From the NCBI RefSeq assembly GCF_027938815.1, contig NZ_CP115913.1:4374001-4438000 (forward strand): a stretch of 64,000 nt of DNA, read 5' to 3'. The stretch is from Oceanirhabdus sp. W0125-5 (GTDB lineage Bacteria > Bacillota > Clostridia > Clostridiales > Clostridiaceae). The stretch's first letter is position 1; each line of letters starts with the position of its first letter. The notes under the pieces were generated by a model. It was not told where the DNA came from and did not search any database. It saw nothing but the letters and a program-made list of their open reading frames with translations. The translations under genes were made by a program, and so were the position numbers. Positions 8,139-17,900 of the stretch are shown in pieces.

Positions 8139-10466
8139 TTATCCTATTATTGTGTAGTCTATATATCTTTCAATAAATTCTTCACGAACCTCACCTCTTG
8201 GAGTTAATCCATTAAATAAAGTTGGTAAGTTTCCAAACTTCATTTTACCACTGGTAACATAATAGGCTGAACTTGTGCTATTACTTCTTGAAGTAACTGA
8301 ACCTGAGTTTTTGAATTCAAGTATATTGCTTCCTATATTGTAATAACTATAAACATAATATTTATAGTCACTCTTGTAGGTAACTTGTGTGATTGGTTCA
8401 TATATATCTGGATCCTGAATTATTCTCTCATCCTCTCGCCTAAGTTCTTCTTCATAGGTTCTTGGATCATCCGGTTCGTATGGCGGCTTAATTAATTCTC
8501 TGTACTCGGTCCTTTTAATTTTATAATACGTTTTTGCCACAACAAGCTTAGGAGTAAATCCAAACCCACTAACATAAAAATCTCCACTCTCTCTAGCTTC
8601 TTTAAATACCTTTGTATTATTTGTAATCATACTTGAAAACCAGCTAAAAGTTTTACTTGGTAGTTGAGTAGAAGCAGGTATTCCTTGCACACCTACGCCA
8701 GTAAGAGCACTACCAAGACTTTTTTTACCCTCACTGGCTGATTGAAAAGCCTGATTAGCTTTTGCTAAAGCTGAATCTGCAGTAGATTTAGCTTGGGAAG
8801 CAGTAGATTTAACTGTATTAAGATCTGTTGTACTAGCCTTAGTACTTGGATTAAAATTACCTTCAGTCCATACTTTTTTTCCTAAAATATATAATCCATT
8901 GTCATCCTTAAACCGTGCCCATTCTTTATTACTCTCCTCTGGTTCAGTTATGATTAAATCCTCTCCACTTATTAATATTGCTGCGGCATCTGCATTGCTT
9001 GTATCTTTAAAGATTATTTTTTTTCCTACAGGAATTGTTAAATCTCCATTAACAACTGTATTTCCCCCTATAGTTCCACCACTTTTATCAAACTTATTTG
9101 ATGATAAACTTGAAATATTACTTGAATTTTTACTTACATTCCCATTAGTTGTATTTAAATTAGTTTGTACAGTATCTGCTTTTGACTTTGCTGCATTTGC
9201 AGTATTCAAAGCACTCTCAGCTTTTGTATATGCTTGATCTGCTCTAGTCTTAGCAGTAGCAGCGTTTGTCTTAGCTGTATTTGCTGTTGTCTGAGCAGTT
9301 ACAGCTTTTCCATCAGCAACATTAGCAGCATCATGGGCAGCTACACCTTTATTAAATGCCTGATCTGCTCTTGTTTGTGCTGTTGCTGCTGCATTCTTCC
9401 CTTGAGTTGCTAACGTATATGCTGAATCAGCCTTGGTTTGCGCTTTTGAAGCATTAGATAAGGCTGTATCTGCTGTTAGTTGTGCTGCTACAGCCTTAGA
9501 ATAACCACTATTTGCCTTACTTTGAGCTGTTGCAGCATTGGTTTTTGCTTCATTAGCCGTTCTTTGTGCATTATCTGCTGCTGATTTTGCTTCGTCAGCA
9601 GATGTCTGCGCAGCTACTGCATTGCTATCAGCAAGATTTGCTTTAACTTGAGCTGCTACAGCTCTTTTCTTTCCATCATCAGCTAATGCATATGCTGAGT
9701 CAGCTCTTTTCTGAGCAGTAACAGCTTTTCCATCAGCAACATTAGCAGCGTTATGAGCATCTGTTCCTTTATTAAAGGCTTGATCTGCTCTTGTTTGTGC
9801 AGCCTGTGCCGCTGATTTACCCTCTCCAGCTAAAGAATATGCTGTATTTGCTTTACTTTGAGCTTTAGCAGCATCTAAGACACCTTTATTTGCTATATTT
9901 TCCACTTCTGCTACTTTGATTTTATCTTCTTTTGTTTCTATTTTAGCATTTATGGTATTAATTGAATTCTTTACACTTTTCATATCCACTTCATTAGCTT
10001 TGGTGGCTGGATTAAAGTTAGCGGTTGTCCAAGTTTTATTTCCATATACATATAATCCATCATCATCTTTAAACCTTGCCCACTCTTTATTACTATCCTC
10101 TGGTTCAGTTATAACCAAGTCTTCACCTAGCATGTGAATTGCTGCTCCACCTGGAGCTCCTGTTTCATCATAAAATGCTATTTTGTGATTCTTTGAAACA
10201 ATAATATCTCCATTAACAGTAGTATTTCCACTTATCACTCCGCCAGCCTTATCAAACTTTTCATTTTTAAGTTCCTGTGAAACAGAATTGATCTTCATAT
10301 CATTTTGAGTTATAGCATCTTCATTAATTTTAATAGTTTTATCAATCAAATCAGAATTATAATTAATATGATCAATATCCACAAAATCATCTGGTCTTGG
10401 CTTCAAAAATTTATAATTAATCGTTTTAGGTATTTCATCTATTATTCTATTATTATCTTCACTCAT
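8139..10466 (-). CDS. Tail fibre / receptor-binding protein with Ala-rich coiled-coil shaft
   Basis: The predicted host-recognition fibre of the particle, about 775 residues. Two copies of a beta-rich knob-like module are visible, each with the core TEPE-SNKEWARFKDD and ending FNP-TKA; one is near the N-terminus and the other in the second half. Between them lies a long Ala/Lys-rich heptad region (AQTRADQAF type repeats), typical of trimeric fibre shafts. The C-terminal 170 or so residues are unlike the rest and probably bind the receptor. The ATG at 10466 follows a GGAGGG site; the longer open frame up to 10592 would overlap the upstream gene and is unlikely. Confidence 0.8.
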   Translation of the reverse strand: MSEDNNRIIDEIPKTINYKFLKPRPDDFVDIDHINYNSDLIDKTIKINEDAITQNDMKINSVSQELKNEKFDKAGGVISGNTTVNGDIIVSKNHKIAFYDETGAPGGAAIHMLGEDLVITEPEDSNKEWARFKDDDGLYVYGNKTWTTANFNPATKANEVDMKSVKNSINTINAKIETKEDKIKVAEVENIANKGVLDAAKAQSKANTAYSLAGEGKSAAQAAQTRADQAFNKGTDAHNAANVADGKAVTAQKRADSAYALADDGKKRAVAAQVKANLADSNAVAAQTSADEAKSAADNAQRTANEAKTNAATAQSKANSGYSKAVAAQLTADTALSNASKAQTKADSAYTLATQGKNAAATAQTRADQAFNKGVAAHDAANVADGKAVTAQTTANTAKTNAATAKTRADQAYTKAESALNTANAAKSKADTVQTNLNTTNGNVSKNSSNISSLSSNKFDKSGGTIGGNTVVNGDLTIPVGKKIIFKDTSNADAAAILISGEDLIITEPEESNKEWARFKDDNGLYILGKKVWTEGNFNPSTKASTTDLNTVKSTASQAKSTADSALAKANQAFQSASEGKKSLGSALTGVGVQGIPASTQLPSKTFSWFSSMITNNTKVFKEARESGDFYVSGFGFTPKLVVAKTYYKIKRTEYRELIKPPYEPDDPRTYEEELRREDERIIQDPDIYEPITQVTYKSDYKYYVYSYYNIGSNILEFKNSGSVTSRSNSTSSAYYVTSGKMKFGNLPTLFNGLTPRGEVREEFIERYIDYTIIG

Positions 10467-10482
10467 AATTTCCCTCCATGTT

Positions 10483-11157
10483 TTATGATATATTTGTCTT
10501 CTTTCTACATTCACTCCATTTAATTGATAATAATTCATTCCATTTTCGTTCTTTAAGATAAGCCCACAATACGAAAGTATAGATAAAGGCATAGGTTAAA
10601 TGGGCTGGCTTAATTTCATTTATTCTCTTTGATATTTCATTTATATTTTCTGGCACTCCATTATCATCTTTAAACTTAATATCAAAATGAAACTTATCAG
10701 GATATTCAATTATTTCTGAGGTTCCTTTTGAGTAGGATTTAGTTATATCTTTTATTAATTGAATAGTAGCTGTACCTGATGATCTTAATTTAGATCTAAT
10801 ATTCTCTTTTCTTAGATTTTCCTCTTTATCCTGTTCATGAAATAATCCCAGCATCTCCTCCCATTGAGTGATACCCTCTCCATGGGCTGTTGATATGCAA
10901 AGTTGCTTTTCCATTCCAATAATGATTTCATTAAGTTCTCTTATCACCTTAGGAAATACTAATATCATCAATGTCTGAAGTTCATTCAGATTATCCTTTT
11001 TTTCTTCAATATTATTACTCCTAATATATGGAACTAAATATTCTGGCAGGTACTGGTAAAATCTATTTAGAATATAATCAATATCAGTTTGATTAATTTC
11101 AAATTCTCTATGAAGTTCCCTCAATATATCAATTGATTCATTAAGAAATTCACTCAT
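10483..11157 (-). CDS. YmfQ/DUF2313-like tail protein (fibre adaptor)
   Basis: 224 residues, mostly helical at the N-terminus. Position between the baseplate J protein and the fibre matches YmfQ/XkdT-neighbour proteins of PBSX and Mu-like phages, which join the baseplate wedge to the fibre. The C-terminus contains DFDIKF-like beta strands. It is spaced 14 bp from the baseplate gene and is probably co-transcribed. The family call rests on synteny and length. Confidence 0.7.
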   Translation of the reverse strand: MSEFLNESIDILRELHREFEINQTDIDYILNRFYQYLPEYLVPYIRSNNIEEKKDNLNELQTLMILVFPKVIRELNEIIIGMEKQLCISTAHGEGITQWEEMLGLFHEQDKEENLRKENIRSKLRSSGTATIQLIKDITKSYSKGTSEIIEYPDKFHFDIKFKDDNGVPENINEISKRINEIKPAHLTYAFIYTFVLWAYLKERKWNELLSIKWSECRKKTNIS

Positions 11158-11171
11158 CTTTTCACCTCACC

Positions 11172-12329
11172 TTATACATTATTCTTTGCATGAAGATTTA
11201 TAGTAAAAACAGGAACCTCATACTCCTCTATGCCTTTATTAACATCACTTCCATTAATTCTTAATTGCTCATAATCCATAACCTGAGGCAGTGATACTAA
11301 AAACGCACCTATCATAGCTAAACTTATTTCACCTTTTGTAAAAGCTATCTTTTTCCTATACTCTTCTAGTTTTACAACAAAATTTTCAATTGCATCCTCC
11401 ATTATTGCACCATCTGAAAGAGAAATTGTTCCTGTTATCTCTACTGGAATTTCCTTTGCAGATTTTACAATAGTTTTAACTCCAATTGGTCTTTTATTGT
11501 CAATATGCTTTTTTATTTCCCCAATACTTTCATCACTTCTTATTGGATTCATGTCAGGAGATATTACAACAATCAGAACTTCTCCTACATTAATTGTTGT
11601 TTCTCCAATAATTAATCCTCTTGTTTCAAGATCGCTGTCACTAGTGGCATTCCCCTCTTCTGTGTTCTTTACTTCTCCTAAAGCATATACTCTGGCATCT
11701 CCCACTGTAGTCATTTCTAGTGCCCATTCCTTATAATGAGTTATATTCCCTGATGTTGCAGGATTCTGTAGCTTAAATAAAATCCTTCTCCTAAGAGCAT
11801 CATCTGACTCACAATCACTTCCACCTGAAATACTCTCCAAATTACTTACTGAGGTTATTCCCTTTTCCTTAATTGGTAAAATACTCAGACTTTTCGCTTC
11901 AACATTGTATTTTTCTCCTATATGTTCGGCTTCAACACTAACATCTGTGTAACCTATTTCATCATCAATCTCAAATTCTTCAACTGTCTTGTATATATAT
12001 CCCTTGTATTCATCATCAGTTTGTACAGCAATACCAACAGGATGCTTGCCTCCAGTAGAATTCCCGTAAAATCTTACTTTCCCTTTTGCTTTTTTTCCTA
12101 ATTTCCTTGTAATTCCATATTCTTTTCCTCTCTCTTCTAACTCAACACTATCTAAATTTTTTAAAAACATTTTATCTGAAACTCTCTGTAAATTAGAATA
12201 TAGAATCGACAATTCACAACTTAATGGGGAAATCACATCATAAATAAAAGTACCTTCAAATTTTGGTATATTGGAAGGTACCATATCAAGTAAACTATTT
12301 CTTATACTCTCTTCACTTTTATTAAACAT
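11172..12329 (-). CDS. Baseplate J-like wedge protein (XkdT-like)
   Basis: 385 residues with the baseplate_J pattern: an N-terminal helical region (FIYDVISPLSCELS), a central LPIKEKGITSVSNLE--GGSD segment, and the signature SDDALRRRILFKLQNPATSGN that follows. It forms the wedge that triggers sheath contraction. It overlaps the upstream gene by 8 bp, showing tight operon packing. Confidence 0.88.
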   Translation of the reverse strand: MFNKSEESIRNSLLDMVPSNIPKFEGTFIYDVISPLSCELSILYSNLQRVSDKMFLKNLDSVELEERGKEYGITRKLGKKAKGKVRFYGNSTGGKHPVGIAVQTDDEYKGYIYKTVEEFEIDDEIGYTDVSVEAEHIGEKYNVEAKSLSILPIKEKGITSVSNLESISGGSDCESDDALRRRILFKLQNPATSGNITHYKEWALEMTTVGDARVYALGEVKNTEEGNATSDSDLETRGLIIGETTINVGEVLIVVISPDMNPIRSDESIGEIKKHIDNKRPIGVKTIVKSAKEIPVEITGTISLSDGAIMEDAIENFVVKLEEYRKKIAFTKGEISLAMIGAFLVSLPQVMDYEQLRINGSDVNKGIEEYEVPVFTINLHAKNNV

Positions 12330-12768
12330 TAATCTTCACCTCACTATACGGTGTTATAACATCAAAATCCAAATTAACCTTTTCATCCTCTAAAATAACT
12401 TTAATATTCTTTACTTTCTTAACATATGGATTTATCATAAGAGCCTCCTTTAAATGTTTAGGAATTATTTTTTCAAGAGCTTGTTTTGTATAACCATTAC
12501 TTAAAATATCATGAAACTCCTGTCCATAATCCCATGAATAGGCTAAATACTTATACCTTTCACTTTTAAGCATCTTATATATCCATATTTTTATTGCTTC
12601 ATTCCCTGTAACTATTTTACATTTATTATACTTATCATACTTAAACCTGCCACCTTCAAAATCCCAGTCATATTCACTTGGATAAGGAAGTTCTATTGAT
12701 TCTTTATTCACATCAACGTTATTAATATTTTCCACAAATTCTCTATTAAACACAGGTAATATACTCAT
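12322..12768 (-). CDS. DUF2634 / XkdS-like baseplate protein (gp25-like)
   Basis: 148 residues, matching the XkdS group of PBSX-type tails. The pattern YDWDFEGGRFKYD and the conserved block KMLKSERYKYLAYSWDYG are visible. Proteins of this group (the T4 gp25/gpW equivalent) join baseplate wedge to sheath. Its stop overlaps the start of the baseplate J gene and its start overlaps the upstream gene by 4 bp. Confidence 0.8.
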   Translation of the reverse strand: MSILPVFNREFVENINNVDVNKESIELPYPSEYDWDFEGGRFKYDKYNKCKIVTGNEAIKIWIYKMLKSERYKYLAYSWDYGQEFHDILSNGYTKQALEKIIPKHLKEALMINPYVKKVKNIKVILEDEKVNLDFDVITPYSEVKINV

Positions 12769-13226
12769 AATTTCTTTACCCTGCTTAAAACTATAAATTT
12801 TGAAAGTTCACTAGTAGGCATAATAGCTACTAAATCACCTACTTTTAATGTATCAGTGAATATTAACGTTGATTCTGCAATAATCTCTTTCTCTTCTTTA
12901 TCTGAAGGCACCATTGTAACCACAGTAGGTGTAGATGCTGTTCCTGGTGTTCCTGGCTGTACTTGAGAAACAAAATTATCTGGCTGCCTACTTAAACAAT
13001 CTTTATACCCTTCACATTGCAATACATCTAACTTCACAGTTCTACTATGTTCAGCAAGAAGATAATCTGCTACTAAAAGATTATTCTTATCTATCTCAAG
13101 ATCTCCAATTTTAATAACTAGTGGATCCTCAGAAGACACTTCTCCAATCTGTATAGTAGGTGGATTATATGCTGCCCCAAATCTTTTCATCATAATTACC
13201 ATTTCACCATATGGATCCTTAAGCAT
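12765..13226 (-). CDS. DUF2577 / XkdR-like tail protein
   Basis: 153 residues. It matches DUF2577 proteins that lie between the XkdQ hub and XkdS in PBSX-type clusters: an N-terminal helix, then a beta-rich part containing a DLVAIMPTSE segment near the C-terminus. It overlaps the next gene by 4 bp. The function within the baseplate is not known for the family. Confidence 0.75.
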   Translation of the reverse strand: MLKDPYGEMVIMMKRFGAAYNPPTIQIGEVSSEDPLVIKIGDLEIDKNNLLVADYLLAEHSRTVKLDVLQCEGYKDCLSRQPDNFVSQVQPGTPGTASTPTVVTMVPSDKEEKEIIAESTLIFTDTLKVGDLVAIMPTSELSKFIVLSRVKKL

Positions 13227-13249
13227 GCTGTTACCTCCTTTATACTCTA

Positions 13250-14209
13250 TTATTTTTTAATCTTATTAACTAAAGATAGGTTAGTTGTGTATGAACAAGC
13301 TCCAAAATCCCATGTGTGAGTATCACTTTCAATATACATTTCTCTTCCATCAACCTCACCTATATATGGAATTTTTACTTTTACACTACTACCAGATATA
13401 CACTCAGAATTACCTAAAATGCTTACAGATAATTTTTCCTGTAATCCTTTCATCATGTTTTTAGCAACTGAAGAAGAGTTTTTTCCTTCCTCTTCCTCAT
13501 AAGTTTCTTGAAATATACCATATTTATTTATCCAATCATCTTCTCTTTCTTCAGAAACACATTCTCCTTTTTCGTCAAATACCTTCACCGTATTTATCAT
13601 ATCTTCAATTGAATCTGAAAAGCTTGTGGATAGAAGATTTTTCTCATAATCTACTGTTATTTCAGTAACTACCTCACCTTTTTCTTGAATATTAACCTTT
13701 TCATCTTTCATATTAACTACATACTCTACTCCACTTTCCAAGGTTATATCATTTAAAACCTTCTTAATTATTGAAAAAAGTGATTCATTCTGAAAAATTC
13801 TATTAATTTGTACACTTGTACCTGGTGTGCTGCCAACTGATAACCCAGCCTCCCCACATACGGTATCCATAACTGAACTTAAAGATGCTTTCTGAAAATT
13901 ATAAGTTCCATTAGATTTTAAAAGATAAATTAAAAAGTCATATGCCATAAGTGTTATTTCCTGTGAAGATGATATATCTCTTGTGAATACTATCCCCTTG
14001 AAAATATCATCACCATTATCCTCTTGAACATATATTATTGTTCCAGCTTTTGCCTTTAACTTCCCATGATTTGGATCATGTATAGGAAATGCAGCTCTTA
14101 TGGATAATTTTCTTGCACACTGCTCAACACTTCCAGATATATCCATAGAACTACAAAATGAAGTAATTTCTTCACTTTCACCACTCTCATAAAGTGCAAA
14201 TATTTTCAT
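13250..14209 (-). CDS. XkdQ-like baseplate hub protein (late control gene D family)
   Basis: 319 residues, beta-rich, in the position of XkdQ and similar to gpD/gp27 hub proteins. An N-terminal strand pattern (LSIRAAFPIHDPNHGKLKAK) is followed by a middle domain with VEYVVNMKDEKVNIQEKGE. The hub forms the cylinder under the tail tube and carries the spike. A weak attenuating gap of 23 bp separates it from the next gene. Confidence 0.78.
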   Translation of the reverse strand: MKIFALYESGESEEITSFCSSMDISGSVEQCARKLSIRAAFPIHDPNHGKLKAKAGTIIYVQEDNGDDIFKGIVFTRDISSSQEITLMAYDFLIYLLKSNGTYNFQKASLSSVMDTVCGEAGLSVGSTPGTSVQINRIFQNESLFSIIKKVLNDITLESGVEYVVNMKDEKVNIQEKGEVVTEITVDYEKNLLSTSFSDSIEDMINTVKVFDEKGECVSEEREDDWINKYGIFQETYEEEEGKNSSSVAKNMMKGLQEKLSVSILGNSECISGSSVKVKIPYIGEVDGREMYIESDTHTWDFGACSYTTNLSLVNKIKK

Positions 14210-14224
14210 TTGTTCACCTCCTTT

Positions 14225-14890
14225 TTAAAGTGTAAGAACTTGTCCAGGATATATGAGATTAGGATTGCTTCCAACAACATTTATGTTTTTATTATATAGT
14301 TCAGGCCACTTGCTTCCATCACCATAAAACCTTTTTGCTATCAAATACAAACAATCACCAGCCTTAACTGAATAAGTTCTTGGAGGCTCTTTTTTCACAT
14401 CCCTTTTTAAATTTTCCTTAATTGAATTTAAGATATCATCAATATTACTAGTATTATCAGAACTATTGTATTCCTTATTAATTACCTTTTCTCCCGATAT
14501 AGAACTATACTCCTTTAACTCTAAAGTAAAATATACATCTCCTGTTCCATCTCTTTCTCCATAAGCAAAACTCTCAATAGAACATTCCATATCTATATTG
14601 GTCTCTGTTATAAAAAACCCTAAAGATTCTTTGTTTGATAAACATTCTTCTAAGAGTTCAACGTAATAATATGGCTTTTCATAATCACTATATTGGCAAA
14701 ATCCATAGTCATTGTTTGGGAAAAAACTTGATATTGATACAGTAGATAATCTTTTTTGACCTATTAAAGTTATTTCTCCTAATCCCTCAACTAACGCTGT
14801 AGAATTATTGTTTCCTTTTGTTACTGAAAAGTCTGCTGGAGGTACAGGTAATCTAAATTTCTCTTTCTTTAACTCAAACCAAAATTCCAT
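14225..14890 (-). CDS. LysM-containing tail protein (XkdP-like)
   Basis: 221 residues. The first 130 or so residues resemble the XkdP/gp53-type tail domain. The C-terminal 50 residues form a LysM module (YSVKAGDCLYLIAKRFYGDG, then NPNLIYPGQVLTL). It sits between tape measure and hub, as XkdP does, and probably helps place the baseplate on peptidoglycan or completes the baseplate inner ring. Confidence 0.85.
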   Translation of the reverse strand: MEFWFELKKEKFRLPVPPADFSVTKGNNNSTALVEGLGEITLIGQKRLSTVSISSFFPNNDYGFCQYSDYEKPYYYVELLEECLSNKESLGFFITETNIDMECSIESFAYGERDGTGDVYFTLELKEYSSISGEKVINKEYNSSDNTSNIDDILNSIKENLKRDVKKEPPRTYSVKAGDCLYLIAKRFYGDGSKWPELYNKNINVVGSNPNLIYPGQVLTL

Positions 14891-14901
14891 CTTTTCTCCC
14901 C

Positions 14902-17900
14902 CTATACCATATTTAATCCTGCATTTTTAATCTTAAATACAAGTTTATTAGTTATCTTATCAATATCAGCCTCTTCTCTTATAACAATTGTATCTGCTAA
15001 TTTAGCAATATTAACCTTAGAAGCTCCTCTATAAGAGTTTGACTCTTGTTTAGTTAAAACTCTTTCACCTTCATGTAAAATAGCTGGGAAATTATCATAA
15101 GGAACACTTTGAATTCCTACTGCATAACCTTTAACATTATTACTCTCATAACTGCCGCTTTCTTCATCTTTATCATTTTTATTCTTTTTCTTTCCAAAGA
15201 AACCACCAATTTTATCAGCAATCCATCCAGCAGCTTTTGAAACAGCTTTAAGAGCTTTTCCAATACCTTCAAAGATTGGTTTTAATATTCCCCAAACAGT
15301 TTCAACAACAGTTTGAATTGCTGGCCATGCTGCCATAAATGCATCCATCATCAATCCCACAATACTAATGATTATTGAAAAGATTGGCTCTATTATTGCG
15401 AAAGCTACAGAGAGAACATCACTTATTACTGGCCACATCTTAGTCCATACTTGTCCAAGGAACTGAACAAATTTAATAAATTTTCCTATTAAAGGCTGAA
15501 GTTTATTAAATAGTTTTCCAATAACCTGAAAAGCCTTTTTCATTATTGGACCAAGAGCTTGGAATATTTTCGTTATAACTGGCTTTATCCCTTGGAATAT
15601 TTTCATCATGCTTCCTACAACCTTCGTAACAACTTTCTTTATAGTAGGCATGTTCTTCTTCACCGCACCTAGTACTATTCCTAAAAATCTCTTAATTCCA
15701 CCAGCAAATTTCTGAATACCTTTTCTATTTTTCTCAATCCATTTTGTTATAGGTTTTAATAGTTGTCCTACTATTGGCATAAAGGCAGCCATCACATCAC
15801 CAAGGAGACCATTTATTAAATTGTTAAGCTTTGTTATCTGTCCCATTGCCTCTTTAATACCCTTTGAACTCTTACCACCTTTGCTTCCTTTTGCAGAACT
15901 TCTTGATTTCATAGCTGTAAATGCTTTAGAAACAAGTCCTAATCCCATAGAAACTGGATTTAACTTCATAATACTGCCTAATCCTTTAAGAGATTTCATT
16001 CTACCTCTAATAGAATTAAATACCCCTTTTGTTTTATCTTTAATTCTAATTGTAGGAGCAAATTTTTTCTTACCAAAAGCAGTTACTTTGCGTTTTATTG
16101 AGTTAAACTTGTTCTTTCCTCTATTTTTAACATCAACTATCATTTTGATAGATTTTCCTACACCCTTAGGTAATGGTATTTTAGGTGTTTGTACTTTAGT
16201 CTTAAGTCTTATGATTTTAGTCTTAACCTTATTCATTTTTGGAGTCTTTAACCTTGTGTTAAATTCAATAATTTTAGCCTTAAATCCCTTAAGTTTTGGC
16301 GTCTGAACTTTTGTATTTATTTTTATATCTTCAATTCCATTTTTAAACTTATTAAATGTTTCTCTTAGTTTACTCGTTTTCTTTATGCTTTCCTCTGTCT
16401 CTTTTGTGATATTTTTCATAGTTAAATTTGCTAGAGAATTCTTTAATTCACTGAAAGAATTTTTAAGATTTTTTCCTTTCTCAATTGAATTTCCTATATC
16501 CTCTTTTAATCCCTTAACGTCGATGTTTTTAGCACTCTTTATTACCTCATTAAAAGATTCTTTAAGTTTTTTCCCTTGAGTAATGGCTTGTGAAATCTGA
16601 TCTTTAACTTCTCCTATAGGAATATTCCTTACACTAGCTTTAAATGAACCAAATGCTCTTCCTAACTCTCTACCTTTAGAAATACTGTTCATTATTCCCT
16701 CACCAAGATTGTCTATTGTAATTTCTCCTAGACTTCCAGTGAACTCTCCAAAGGTTCCTTTTAGATTCTTTCCTTGCTCAATACTTTCAATTACACCTGT
16801 TTTTAATCCTGATATATTGATGTTCTTAACTGATCCTGTAAATTCATTGAAAGAATTTCTAAGTTCTTTACTCTTATCAATTGTCTGCTGCACCTGTTGA
16901 GTTACATCATTAAACCTGATATTAGCTATACTACTTGAAAATTCATCAAAAGCACCCTTCACATTTAAACTTTTAGCTTTTACGTCCTCAATTCCACTTT
17001 TAATATTGTCAAAGTTTACTTCTTTAAGTTTGTTAAAAGCTTCTCCAAATACTCCTGGTAAACTTGACCCTTTAGTTGCAGTCTCTTGAATACCCTGAAT
17101 AAGCCCATCCACCTTGATATTTCCTGCTGAGTTCATCATTTCAACAAATGAATTCTTTAGTGCATTCCCCTTCTCAATAGATTCTGAAATCCCTGATTTC
17201 ACTCCATCCAAAGATATCTTCTGTACACTTCCAACAAGGTCTGTAAACGCTCCTTTTAGTTCTTTTCCACTTGATATACTCTTGTTTACTCCCTCAAGGA
17301 AACCATCCATCCTAATATTCTTTAAACTTCCTACAAATCCATCAAAAGTTCCTTTTAGATTATTCCCTTTATCAAGACTCTCTCCTATACTGTTTTTAAG
17401 ATCATCAAGTTTGATTCCCTTAACTGTACCTACTAAATCATTGAATGCTCCTTTTACTTCTACGCTCTTTCCTATCGTCTCCTGAACCCCTTGAATTAAT
17501 CCATCCACCTTGATATTTCCTGCTGAGTTCATCATTTCAACAAATGAATTCTTTAGTGCATTCCCCTTCTCAATAGATTCTGAAATCCCTGATTTCACTC
17601 CATCCAAAGATATCTTCTGTACACTTCCAACAAGGTCTGTAAACGCTCCTTTTAGTTCTTTTCCACTTGATATACTCTTGTTTACTCCCTCAAGGAAACC
17701 ATCCATCCTAATATTCTTTAAACTTCCTACAAATCCATCAAAAGTTCCTTTTAGATTATTCCCTTTATCAAGACTCTCTCCTATACTGTTTTTAAGATCA
17801 TCAAGTTTGATTCCCTTAACTGTACCTACTAAATCATTGAATGCTCCTTTTACTTCTACGCTCTTTCCTATCGTCTCCTGAACCCCTTGAATTAATCCAT

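Noticed and set aside
10467..10592. Longer N-terminus for the tail fibre gene
   Set aside because: It would overlap the end of the upstream tail gene by 110 bp, and the inner ATG at 10466 has a clear GGAGGG site.
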